The notes below the pieces were generated by a model, which saw only the letters and a list, made by a program, of their open reading frames with translations, did no database searches and was not told where the DNA came from. The position numbers and the translations under genes are program-made. From Bacillota bacterium (GTDB lineage Bacteria; Bacillota; Clostridia; Acetivibrionales; DTU013): 28,765 nucleotides of DNA. Where the stretch lies: assembly GCA_023435745.1 (NCBI GenBank), contig JAEZMD010000027.1:1-28765 (forward strand), written 5' to 3'. Below are positions 1-6,683 of this stretch, one piece after another (position 1 is the first letter of the stretch; every line of letters starts with the position of its first letter).

Positions 1-160
1 GCCTTGAGAAAGTGGCAAGCGGTATAATTGCTGATATTTTTCTTTTCAAAAGTTGAAATTTGGAGTAAAGATAAGAAAAAACGAGATACAAGCCGTTTTG
101 AGTGTCTGTTTTATTGAGGTAAGGTCAATTTACTAAAACATAGTTTTCAGGCAATTTGAT
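1..160. other. AT-rich stretch before the CRISPR repeats, possible leader
   Basis: No open reading frame with coding character is visible here. The stretch is AT-rich and lies directly 5' of the first repeat, on the side where type I-C leaders lie when the repeat ends in ATTGAAAT, so it may be the array leader. A TTGAGA...TATAAT-like pair occurs near positions 4-27, but the spacing is too short for a normal promoter. The cas genes, if present, would be left of the window. The leader role is inference from position and composition. Confidence 0.4.
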
Positions 161-262
161 GTCGCTCCCTTCGCGGGGAGCGTGGATTGAAATTATAACA
201 AGACCGGACTGAACAAAGTATTTATATCGGTCGCTCCCTTCGCGGGGAGCGTGGATTGAAAT
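161..262 (+). CRISPR. Minimal CRISPR array, two repeats and one spacer, type I-C-like
   Basis: Two identical 33-nt direct repeats lie at 161-193 and 230-262. Each begins GTCGCTCCC, has a short internal hairpin (GCTCCC with GGGAGC around TTCGCG), and ends GTGGATTGAAAT. This is the typical form of subtype I-C repeats (Cas5d-Cas8c-Cas7 systems). One 36-nt spacer lies between them at 194-229. No further repeat, even degenerate, is seen on either side. No cas gene is in the window. Orientation is inferred from the ATTGAAAT end, with the leader on the left. Confidence 0.88.
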
Positions 263-276
263 CAACCTGCAACAAG

Positions 277-305
277 TTGCACAAATAATTATTTAGGGCT
301 ATACT
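277..305 (+). promoter_or_regulatory. Sigma-A-type promoter for the P-II-like/antiporter operon
   Basis: TTGCAC (277-282) and TATACT (300-305) are separated by exactly 17 nt. Transcription would start near 312, about 30 nt before the first gene, which has AGGAGAG (327-333) as its ribosome binding site. The -35 begins only 15 nt after the last CRISPR repeat. Confidence 0.7.
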
Positions 306-340
306 AAGTGATGTTATTTCACACATAGGAGAGATGATTA

Positions 341-679
341 ATGCAATTCTTGTTGTTGGTACTTAATAAAGTTGAAGTGCTTGATATGTTGCTGGAAACG
401 CTCATGGAGAAGGGGATTTGCGGTGCTACCATTCTTAACAGCACGGGCATGGTCAGGGAGCTTGTGAAAAACAATGAGGATTTTCCGATTTTCGGGTCGC
501 TGCGTGCCTTTTTAAACCCGGAGCGCAAAGAGAGTAAAACCATATTTATGGTTTTGCGTGAAGATAAAGTTGAGGAAGTAAAAAATGTAATCCGTCAAGT
601 GGTTGGAGATCTATCCCGGCCTGATTCTGCGGTATTATTCACATTGCCTGTACTCAGCGCAGAAGGAGTTGATCTATAG
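341..679 (+). CDS. P-II-like (GlnB/CutA-fold) small regulatory protein
   Basis: A 112-residue protein with the beta-alpha-beta-beta-alpha-beta pattern of the P-II-like superfamily: a hydrophobic strand (residues 2-9), a helix (11-25), a strand around 27-36, a long T-loop-like segment (37-66) containing ENNEDFP-like acidic and aromatic residues, strand KTIFMVLR, helix KVEEVKNVIRQVV and a final strand AVLFTLPV. P-II proteins form trimers and usually control a membrane transporter or enzyme in response to adenine nucleotides or 2-oxoglutarate. The canonical GlnB signatures are not evident, so it is a P-II-like protein, not GlnB or GlnK itself. The start is fixed by AGGAGAG seven bases upstream. 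Its stop is one base before the ATG of the antiporter gene, so the two are very likely co-expressed and the antiporter is the probable target (inference). Confidence 0.72.
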   Translation: MQFLLLVLNKVEVLDMLLETLMEKGICGATILNSTGMVRELVKNNEDFPIFGSLRAFLNPERKESKTIFMVLREDKVEEVKNVIRQVVGDLSRPDSAVLFTLPVLSAEGVDL

Positions 680-680
680 T

Positions 681-1853
681 ATGCAGCTTAATACCTTGTT
701 TTATCTGGCGCTGATTCTTTTTTCAGGGCTCATTTTCGGACGTGCAGTAAAATTGATCCGGCTTCCCAACGTAACCGGATACCTGATTGCAGGATTGCTG
801 ATCGGACCTTATATACTCAAATTGGTTCCAATGGGCTTGATTACGGGACTGGAACTGGTTTCCGAGATAGCGCTTGCGTTCATCGCTTTTTCCATTGGAT
901 CTGAGTTTAAGCTGTCTTATCTGAAAAAGGTAGGGATTGTTCCAATAGTCATAGCCATTTTCGAAGCATTGACTGCGACTGTTGTTGTGTCGGGCGTATT
1001 GATCGCTTTTGGATTTGATATGGAGATAGCCTTGCTTCTAGGAGCCATTGCTTCTGCGACAGCGCCTGCTGCTACTATCATGGTTGTACGACAGTATAAG
1101 GCTAAAGGGCCTGTGACTGACACTCTGCTGAGTGTTGTCGCGCTTGATGATGCGGTTGCCCTGATGGCCTTCGGCTTTGCAGTCGCCATGGTGAACATGC
1201 TTGCGCATCCCGGAGAAAGCTCTTTGGTGATGTCCATTGTGATGCCGTTGGCGGAGATCCTGGGATCCATTCTTTTGGGATTTGCACTTGGATTATTATT
1301 TACATTGCCTCTACGATATTTTAAAAAGGATTCCAACCGGTTGATTATCATTACAGGCTTTGTGTTTCTGGGATCTGCCCTGGCTACCATGCTGGGACTC
1401 TCTCCGCTCCTTTTGTGCATGTGTATGAGCGCTATGCTGGTTAATCTAAGCAACGGCGGAGAATCCATACTGAGGCTTACTGAAAGTATCACGCCACCTA
1501 TATTCCTAATGTTTTTTGTTGTTTCAGGTATGGAACTGGATATATCCATCCTGCCTCAAGTCGGTGTGATCGGTGTTCTTTACATACTCTTCCGGGTGAT
1601 CGGGAAAGTGGGCGGAGCTTACGCGGGTGCATGGATTATGAAAGCATCGGACACGGTAAAAAAACATATCGGCTTTACATTGATTCCGCAGGCTGGCGTA
1701 GCCATCGGATTATCGCTACTGGCTTCCCGGCTGGTTCCCGAATATGGGCAAACCATCCGGGCGGTGGTTCTGAGTGCGACCTTGGTTTATGAATTGATCG
1801 GTCCTGCAATTACGAAAATTGCACTGCAGAAGGCAGGAGAGATTAAGACATGA
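681..1853 (+). CDS. Cation:proton antiporter, CPA2 family, without RCK domain
   Basis: A 390-residue polytopic membrane protein with roughly 11-13 hydrophobic segments. It carries the CPA2/KefB-NapA hallmarks: RLPNVTGYLIAGLLIGP near residues 27-43 and the ion-binding Asp pair in ALDDAVAL (D156, D157). It should exchange Na+ or K+ for protons at the cytoplasmic membrane; the ion cannot be told from sequence. The protein ends soon after the last membrane segment, so it lacks the C-terminal TrkA-N/RCK regulatory domain of KefB/KefC. The P-II-like protein encoded one base upstream could supply that control. An upstream in-frame extension to 603 exists, but ATG 681 is preferred: AGAAGGAG (661-668) precedes it and the extension would overlap the upstream gene by 77 bases. 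Confidence 0.85.
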   Translation: MQLNTLFYLALILFSGLIFGRAVKLIRLPNVTGYLIAGLLIGPYILKLVPMGLITGLELVSEIALAFIAFSIGSEFKLSYLKKVGIVPIVIAIFEALTATVVVSGVLIAFGFDMEIALLLGAIASATAPAATIMVVRQYKAKGPVTDTLLSVVALDDAVALMAFGFAVAMVNMLAHPGESSLVMSIVMPLAEILGSILLGFALGLLFTLPLRYFKKDSNRLIIITGFVFLGSALATMLGLSPLLLCMCMSAMLVNLSNGGESILRLTESITPPIFLMFFVVSGMELDISILPQVGVIGVLYILFRVIGKVGGAYAGAWIMKASDTVKKHIGFTLIPQAGVAIGLSLLASRLVPEYGQTIRAVVLSATLVYELIGPAITKIALQKAGEIKT

Positions 1854-1895
1854 TAAAGAGCTATAGGCAAAAGTGGTTAAGGCGTTTATGATGTT

Positions 1896-1934
1896 CCCGA
1901 CAGCCATCATGAATGGTTGGGGATGACTGTCAGG
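1896..1934. other. Imperfect hairpin between convergent genes
   Basis: The arms CCGACAG-x-CATC and GATG-x-CTGTC-A-GG form an 11-bp stem with one mismatch and one bulge. It lies between the 3' ends of the antiporter gene and the minus-strand glycerate kinase gene. Neither side has a T-run, so it is not a convincing intrinsic terminator, though it could stabilise 3' ends. Confidence 0.35.
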
Positions 1935-1972
1935 AATGTATCAGCTTGATTGTTAGACTATAAGTATGCCGT

Positions 1973-3109
1973 TTATCTGGCAGGGAATAAAGAGATGAAA
2001 CGCATCAGGTTATCCATTGTCAGCGCAAGGTCGCTTCTGCTTCGCGGCTTTGCCTCCTTGAACGGGACGGCTACGCGGTTGATGCTGAATATAGCGCTTA
2101 CGCCTTCATTATAAGCCCCCTCGATGTTATCGCCGATATCGCCGACAATGGCAATGAGCGGAATTCCGGCTTTCTTTGTGCGTCTGGCAACACCGATGAC
2201 AACTTTCCCGCGCAGAGACTGGAAATCAATTTTCCCTTCTCCCGAAAACACCATATCTGCGTCATGGAGCAGCGAGTCGAACTGTACTGTATCAAGCACG
2301 GTTTCGATACCCATTTGCAGCCTGCTATCCAGAAAAGCTGCCATACCTGCGCCCATTCCGCCTGCAGCGCCTGCGCCGGGCAGGTTGATGATATCTTTTC
2401 CAAGATCCCTTTTAATCACTTCCGCCATATGAGCCAGATTTGCGTCCAGAAGCTTTACCATAGCCTCGTCGGCGCCCTTTTGAGGGCCAAACACGGCGGC
2501 TGCACCCGATGGGCCGCACAGAGGATTGTCAATATCGCACATTGTGATGATTTCCACACCAGCCAGAAGGGGATCGAAGCCGCTCATATCAATGGAGGAG
2601 ATGTCGTTCAAGGTTCCGCCGGTTGGAACAAACGCTTCGCCTGCAGCGTTCAGGAAGCGAATGCCCAAAGCTGACGCAGCTCCTGTTCCGCCATCATTGG
2701 TTGCGCTCCCGCCAAGTCCGATGATAATTTTTCTGGAACCGGCTTCTGCGGCGTGTTTGATCAACTGACCTACGCCGAATGTTGTGGTCTTATCCGGTTG
2801 CAGGTTGTCCCCGACTAACGGCAGACCTGCTGCGGCTGCCATTTCAATTACTGCCGTGCCATCCGGCAAAATTCCGTAAAAGCTTTGAATATCTTCAAAA
2901 TAAGGCCCTTTGGCGGCTGCTGTTATCTTTTGTCCGCCGACGGCGGTCAGAAACGAGTCCACGCTTCCTTCACCGCCGTCTGCCACAGGGATGCTGATGA
3001 TCTGGGCCTCGGGATAATAATTATTGATGGCTTTTTCCATGATAGAGCAAATTTCTCCGGAGGACATGGTGCCTTTGAATGAGTCCGGAATGAGCAGTAT
3101 CTTTTTCAT
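1973..3109 (-). CDS. glxK: Glycerate kinase (GlxK/GarK family)
   Basis: A 378-residue protein beginning MKKILLIPDSFKGTMSS, the usual N-terminus of this family, followed by VADGGEGSVDSF near residue 45, IIIGLGGSATNDGG in the middle and MVFSGEGKIDFQS near the C-terminus. It phosphorylates D-glycerate with ATP, to 2-phosphoglycerate in characterised GarK/GlxK members, feeding lower glycolysis. The start is set by AGGAGG on the minus strand at 3120-3115, five bases from ATG 3109. The reading frame stays open about 200 codons further upstream, but that stretch is antisense to the DUF3842 gene and is not coding. It is transcribed divergently from the DUF3842 gene. Confidence 0.92.
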   Translation of the reverse strand: MKKILLIPDSFKGTMSSGEICSIMEKAINNYYPEAQIISIPVADGGEGSVDSFLTAVGGQKITAAAKGPYFEDIQSFYGILPDGTAVIEMAAAAGLPLVGDNLQPDKTTTFGVGQLIKHAAEAGSRKIIIGLGGSATNDGGTGAASALGIRFLNAAGEAFVPTGGTLNDISSIDMSGFDPLLAGVEIITMCDIDNPLCGPSGAAAVFGPQKGADEAMVKLLDANLAHMAEVIKRDLGKDIINLPGAGAAGGMGAGMAAFLDSRLQMGIETVLDTVQFDSLLHDADMVFSGEGKIDFQSLRGKVVIGVARRTKKAGIPLIAIVGDIGDNIEGAYNEGVSAIFSINRVAVPFKEAKPRSRSDLALTMDNLMRFISLFPAR

Positions 3110-3143
3110 TAGAACCTCCTGATTTTCTATAAGTGTATGACCA

Positions 3144-3173
3144 ATTATAACATGGAACGCAGGAGAGGGGCAA
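3144..3173 (-). promoter_or_regulatory. Candidate promoter for glycerate kinase
   Basis: On the minus strand TTGCCC (3173-3168) and TATAAT (3149-3144) are 18 nt apart, about 35 nt upstream of the glycerate kinase start. The -10 is perfect and the -35 is weak. Confidence 0.5.
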
Positions 3174-3209
3174 TTGACGTATTCAACAGATATAAGCAGC
3201 TTGTGGTGC

Positions 3210-3237
3210 TTGCAAACACTGTAAATATCCGTATAAT
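3210..3237 (+). promoter_or_regulatory. Candidate promoter for the DUF3842 gene
   Basis: TTGCAA (3210-3215) and TATAAT (3232-3237) are 16 nt apart, about 38 nt upstream of ATG 3276. It diverges from the glycerate kinase promoter in the same intergenic region. Confidence 0.55.
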
Positions 3238-3275
3238 TTATGATGTATTGCAAAATGCCGGATCGGAGGATTTTT

Positions 3276-3683
3276 ATGCGAATTGCAGTGATAGACGGAC
3301 AGGGCGGCGGAATAGGAAAAGCTATGGTGGAGAAGATCAGGAGCGAGCTTGGCGCCGCAGTGGAGATTATCGCACTTGGTACGAATGCGCTGGCCACCTC
3401 AGCGATGCTGAAAAGCGGAGCCGATGAGGGGGCCACTGGCGAAAACGCTATTGTGTACAACGCGGATAAGGTGGATATCATAACAGGAGCTATCGGCATC
3501 ATAGCAGCCAACGCCATGCTTGGAGAGCTGACGCCCGCAATGGCGAAGGCGATTGCCGAAAGTCCGGCCCAAAAGGTGCTCATACCAATGAACCGCTGTA
3601 ATGTACAGATTGCAGGGGTTAGAGGCATGGCGCTGCCACAGTATATCGAGGATGCGGTCCAACTGATCCGGGAACGCCTGTAA
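3276..3683 (+). CDS. DUF3842 family protein
   Basis: A 135-residue protein starting MRIAVIDGQGGGIGKAMVEK. The glycine-rich GQGGGIG after the first strand looks like a Rossmann-type nucleotide-binding turn, but no substrate can be named. Further conserved-looking blocks are ALGTNALATSAML, GAIGIIAANAMLGE and MNRCNVQIAGV. The family is known as DUF3842 and is found mainly in Clostridia; I know of no proven function. The start is chosen at ATG 3276 because GGAGGA lies five bases upstream; the longer ATG at 3240 lacks a ribosome binding site. It is divergent from glycerate kinase and followed by a 200-nt gap before the sugar kinase. Confidence 0.8.
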   Translation: MRIAVIDGQGGGIGKAMVEKIRSELGAAVEIIALGTNALATSAMLKSGADEGATGENAIVYNADKVDIITGAIGIIAANAMLGELTPAMAKAIAESPAQKVLIPMNRCNVQIAGVRGMALPQYIEDAVQLIRERL

Positions 3684-3783
3684 AGCGGCAGCAAAATAGT
3701 CCTGTTATGAATCAAGATTCCTAATCAGGGATTTTCTTTGTCGAGGGTATACGACATTCAGGCTACTATTGTTCAAGCTGTTA

Positions 3784-3812
3784 TTGAATTTTTTCCATGG
3801 GGCTGTTACACT
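3784..3812 (+). promoter_or_regulatory. Candidate promoter for the PfkB kinase gene
   Basis: TTGAAT (3784-3789) and TACACT (3807-3812) are 17 nt apart. The spacing is ideal, both hexamers are good but imperfect, and the predicted start near 3819 lies about 60 nt before the gene. Confidence 0.45.
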
Positions 3813-3864
3813 TTAACTAACCGGTCATAAAGCCCTGGATGTAGGAATAGTTTCTGATGGATCA

Positions 3865-3882
3865 AAGGAGGGAAATGATATA
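3865..3882 (+). promoter_or_regulatory. Ribosome binding site pointing to an ATA start codon
   Basis: AAGGAGGG (3865-3872) is a near-perfect ribosome binding site. Seven bases downstream, in the kinase frame, is ATA (3880-3882). The nearest ATG (3875-3877) is in another frame and hits TAA after two codons. The only conventional in-frame start is GTG 3907, which lacks any ribosome binding site. Confidence 0.5.
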
Positions 3883-4872
3883 AAAAACGGAACAAGTAAG
3901 TTTGATGTGGTGGCATTGGGTGAATTGCTTATTGATTTTACGCCGCACGGTATTTCTGAAAATGGAAATTCCCTTTTTGAGGGGAATCCTGGAGGAGCGC
4001 CTGCCAACGTTCTTGTAGCATTGTCCAGATTGGGTGCAAAGACAGCTTTCATAGGGAAGGTGGGAAACGACCTGTTCGGCAGGACACTTAGGGATTGCCT
4101 GAAGGATAACCGGATTGATGTAACAGGCCTGAAAACAAGTGACACTGTAAATACGACGCTGGCATTCGTTCACCTGAACAGCGAAGGTGACAGGTCGTTC
4201 AGCTTTTATCGGAATCCGGGAGCGGATATGATGCTGGAGTCCGGAGACATTCCGACAGACATTATTTCTCAGTCGGGAATTTTTCACTTCGGGTCACTTT
4301 CTTTAACTGATGAGCCGGTCAGAAGTGCAACATTAAAGGCATTGGAAGCAGCCAGGAATAACAATACGGTTATTAGTTATGATCCTAATCTCAGACCGCT
4401 GCTGTGGAAGTCTCTTGCCGATGCGGAACGTGAGATCAAGCGTGGGCTGGAGTATGCCGACATATTGAAAATCTCCGAAGAGGAGCTTGAGTTCATTACG
4501 AAGGAAAGAGAGCTTGAAAGAGGAAGCAAAATACTCTCCGATATGGGTATCACGCTGATCTTTGTGACATTGGGACCAAAGGGAACTTTTTTTAGACATG
4601 GCGCAAATACCGGAAAACTGGATACCTACAATGTAAGGGTGGTCGATACCACAGGTGCCGGTGATGCATTCATTGGAGGCATACTATACAAACTGAAGGG
4701 AAAAAGCCGGAAAGCCCTGGGTGAACTCGATAAAGCCGAAATAGAACAGATGGTGGATTTCGCCAATGCAGTCGGCGCCCTGACAACCAATAAAAAAGGA
4801 GCCATCCCGGCAGTACCTTCAATGGAGGAAGTAATACATTGTATGAGTAACACCCCAAAGCTGACTCTATAG
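3880..4872 (+). CDS. PfkB-family carbohydrate kinase, probably fructokinase
   Basis: A ribokinase/PfkB-fold kinase of about 330 residues. Both family signatures are present: GGAPANVLVALSRLG from residue 38, and DTTGAGDAF at 256-264 with the catalytic base Asp262 in the GAGD anion hole. NPGADMML in the sugar lid region resembles bacterial fructokinases (ScrK type), so ATP-dependent fructose to fructose-6-phosphate conversion is the best guess; 2-keto-3-deoxygluconate kinase is possible. The start is unusual. Conventional GTG 3907 would begin at VVALGELLIDF and cut the family's usual short N-terminal lead. A strong ribosome binding site sits seven bases before ATA 3880, which gives xKNGTSKFDVVALGE. 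Removing two bases (a TA duplication) would bring ATG 3875 into frame. It converges with sigK. Confidence 0.85.
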   Translation: MKNGTSKFDVVALGELLIDFTPHGISENGNSLFEGNPGGAPANVLVALSRLGAKTAFIGKVGNDLFGRTLRDCLKDNRIDVTGLKTSDTVNTTLAFVHLNSEGDRSFSFYRNPGADMMLESGDIPTDIISQSGIFHFGSLSLTDEPVRSATLKALEAARNNNTVISYDPNLRPLLWKSLADAEREIKRGLEYADILKISEEELEFITKERELERGSKILSDMGITLIFVTLGPKGTFFRHGANTGKLDTYNVRVVDTTGAGDAFIGGILYKLKGKSRKALGELDKAEIEQMVDFANAVGALTTNKKGAIPAVPSMEEVIHCMSNTPKLTL

Positions 4873-4895
4873 AAGGGGAGCGTTGCTCCCCTTCT
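4871..4895. terminator. Bidirectional intrinsic terminator between pfkB-type kinase and sigK
   Basis: A perfect 11-bp stem (AGAAGGGGAGC with GCTCCCCTTCT) closes a 3-nt loop, GTT. It overlaps the stop codons of both convergent genes. U-tracts are short (TT on the plus strand), but the GC-rich stem and the convergent position support termination in both directions. Confidence 0.75.
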
Positions 4896-5605
4896 TACTG
4901 TCCGCTGTCCGGTTCAAGCTCCTTACTAAGCTTTTTGATGGCTTTCTTTTCGATCCGTGAGACATAGGAACGTGATATGCCCAGCATTCCGGCAATTTCG
5001 CGCTGTGTCTTGCTTGTTCCGTTCAGAAGGCCGTACCGCAGCTCCAACACTGTTTTTTCACGTTTTTTCAGTACCGCCTTCATTTTATTGTAAAGACGCT
5101 TTACCTGAATTTTCAGTTCTACCTCGTCAATGACAGATTCAGTCTCATTGCCGATCACGTCGATCAAAGTGATTTCGTTGCCCTCCCGGTCGACACCGAT
5201 CGGATCGTGGAGGGACACTTCACTCTGTATTTTCTTAGTAGATCTTATTTGCATCAATATCTCATTTTCGATGCATCGGGCGGCATACGTAGCAAGCCTG
5301 GTGCCTTTGGACTGGTCGAAGGTTGATATTGCCTTGATCAGGCCGATTGTACCAATGGAAATCAAATCATCACTGTCACTGCTATATGTGCCGTACTTTT
5401 TCACAATATGGGCTACGAGCCGCAGATTCCGTTCAATAAGAGTATTTCTGGCGTCTTCGCTGCCTTCTTTGTATGCTTCTATGAATTTTTGTTCTTCTTC
5501 CGGTGATAATGGCTGTGGAAACGAGTTGGAATTCGATACATAGCCCAGTTGAAAAAACATACTGCCAAGGACTTCATTCAACACGGTGAATAAGAAGTGC
5601 AGCAA
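4895..5605 (-). CDS. sigK: RNA polymerase sporulation sigma factor SigK (pro-sigma-K)
   Basis: A sigma-70 factor of about 236 residues. Region 2 has LIERNLRLVAHIVKKY, DDLISIGTIGLIKAI and ATYAARCIENEILM; then SLHDPIGVDREGNEITLIDV; region 4 ends with TQREIAGMLGISRSYVSRIE. The NSFPQPLS block preceded by a hydrophobic stretch matches pro-sigma-K, whose N-terminal pro-peptide is removed by the SpoIVFB protease late in sporulation. SigK directs late mother-cell transcription. The gene is continuous, with no skin-type element. On the minus strand GGAGGAGG (5620-5613) fits either TTG 5605, eight bases away and in frame, or ATG 5609, which is out of frame and stops after 11 codons (MFAALLIHRVE). A longer TTG at 5626 would translate the ribosome binding site. 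Removing one base would join MFAALL to TVLNEVLG. Confidence 0.93.
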   Translation of the reverse strand: MLHFLFTVLNEVLGSMFFQLGYVSNSNSFPQPLSPEEEQKFIEAYKEGSEDARNTLIERNLRLVAHIVKKYGTYSSDSDDLISIGTIGLIKAISTFDQSKGTRLATYAARCIENEILMQIRSTKKIQSEVSLHDPIGVDREGNEITLIDVIGNETESVIDEVELKIQVKRLYNKMKAVLKKREKTVLELRYGLLNGTSKTQREIAGMLGISRSYVSRIEKKAIKKLSKELEPDSGQ

Positions 5606-5696
5606 ACATAGCACCTCCTCCCACAAAATTGGTCACCATATAAGCATATGAAGCGAAACGATGAAAATTGCATGTCCAAATGAAGATAAATTTTGA

Positions 5697-5725
5697 TTGA
5701 TAATATTTTTTTCTCGTGTTATACT
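5697..5725 (+). promoter_or_regulatory. Strong sigma-A promoter for rpsB-tsf
   Basis: TTGATA (5697-5702), a 17-nt spacer, and TATACT (5720-5725) with an extended -10 TG at 5717-5718. The predicted start near 5732 leaves a leader of about 98 nt. The same hexamers and spacing recur upstream of rimP. Confidence 0.8.
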
Positions 5726-5731
5726 AATTAA

Positions 5732-5829
5732 CGATTAAATACACACATGGTTTGACGGCCGGATAAGTGCCCGTGGGTCATTCGGTCGGTTGATAACCGT
5801 GGAGGTATAAACTTAAGGAGGACATATAT
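5732..5829 (+). promoter_or_regulatory. Structured 5' leader of rpsB, possible autoregulatory element
   Basis: The leader can fold: CGGCCG (near 5755) pairs with CGGTCG (near 5784) with one G-U pair, enclosing a small CCC/GGG hairpin. A second GGTT-GAT-AACC hairpin follows, then AAGGAGG before the ATG. Ribosomal protein operons often carry leaders bound by their own product (S2 in this case). No named leader motif was recognised, so the regulatory role is inference. Confidence 0.4.
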
Positions 5830-6615
5830 ATGTCAGTTATTTCAATGAAACAGCTGCTGGAAGCAGGTGTCCATTTTGGACATCAGACCAGGAGATGGAA
5901 CCCCAAAATGGCCGAATACATCTTTACGGAGAGAAACGGCATCTACATTATCGATCTGCAGAAAACCGTCAAGAAAGTGGAAGAAGCTTATTTCTTTATC
6001 AGAGAAGTCGCAATGAACGGCGATGATGTCCTTTATGTCGGAACGAAAAAGCAGGCTCAGGACTCCATCAAGGAAGAAGCGGAAAGAAGCGGACAGTATT
6101 ATGTAAATGCAAGATGGCTTGGCGGCATGCTCACCAATTTCAAAACAATCCGCAAGAGGATCGACAGACTCAATCAGCTTGAAAACATGGAACAGAACGG
6201 ATTGTTTGAGGTTCTGCCCAAGAAGGAAGTCATCAAGCTCAGGGCAGAGATGGAGAAGCTGGAAAAATACCTTGGAGGCATCAAGAACATGAAGAAGCTC
6301 CCCGGAGCCATGTTCATAGTTGACCCGAGGAAGGAAAGAAATGCGATCCTTGAAGCAAGGAAGCTGGGTATTCCGGTAGTCGCCATCGTTGATACCAACT
6401 GTGATCCGGACGAAGTGGATTATGTTATTCCCGGTAATGACGATGCTATCAGAGCTGTCAAGCTTATCGCATCCAAGGTCGCAGACGCCATTATCGAAGG
6501 ACGCCAGGGCGAACAGCTCGAAAGCGAAGATACGCAGGCGGTTTCTGACGAAGAAGCAAAGATTTATGAAGACGATGCTGCCGAAGCTGTTGAAGCTGGA
6601 ACTGAGGCACTCTGA
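5830..6615 (+). CDS. rpsB: 30S ribosomal protein S2
   Basis: A 261-residue protein starting MSVISMKQLLEAGVHFGHQTRRWNPKM in the standard S2 fashion, with further S2 blocks NARWLGGMLTNFKTI, LPGAMFIVDPRKE and AIVDTNCDPDEVDYVIPGNDDA. S2 joins the 30S subunit late, near S1 or the mRNA exit. The C-terminal 40 residues after GRQGEQ are acidic and variable, as in other Firmicutes. The start has AAGGAGG about nine bases upstream. tsf follows 68 bases downstream, which is the near-universal order in bacteria. Confidence 0.98.
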   Translation: MSVISMKQLLEAGVHFGHQTRRWNPKMAEYIFTERNGIYIIDLQKTVKKVEEAYFFIREVAMNGDDVLYVGTKKQAQDSIKEEAERSGQYYVNARWLGGMLTNFKTIRKRIDRLNQLENMEQNGLFEVLPKKEVIKLRAEMEKLEKYLGGIKNMKKLPGAMFIVDPRKERNAILEARKLGIPVVAIVDTNCDPDEVDYVIPGNDDAIRAVKLIASKVADAIIEGRQGEQLESEDTQAVSDEEAKIYEDDAAEAVEAGTEAL

Positions 6616-6633
6616 TTTTTTGAAGAGAATAAA

Positions 6634-6649
6634 CGCCATTTTTATGGCG
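6634..6649 (+). other. Small hairpin between rpsB and tsf
   Basis: CGCCAT-TTTT-ATGGCG forms a perfect 6-bp stem and is followed by an AT-only dyad (6651-6666). There is no U-run, so it could modulate the rpsB:tsf ratio or act as an mRNA processing site rather than terminate. Confidence 0.4.
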
Positions 6650-6683
6650 GATAATAAGATTATTATTGTTTGGAGGAATTTGG

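Noticed and set aside
268..282. Short palindrome-like GCAAC/GTTGC just after the CRISPR array
   Set aside because: The loop would be only two bases, and the sequence is better explained by the -35 element of the next promoter.
3110..3715. A 200-codon N-terminal extension of the glycerate kinase frame
   Set aside because: It is antisense to the DUF3842 gene, includes the divergent promoter region, and the true start has an ideal ribosome binding site at ATG 3109.
5842..6639. A 265-codon minus-strand open frame opposite rpsB
   Set aside because: It is a shadow of rpsB, caused by strong codon bias; no ribosome binding site or domain.
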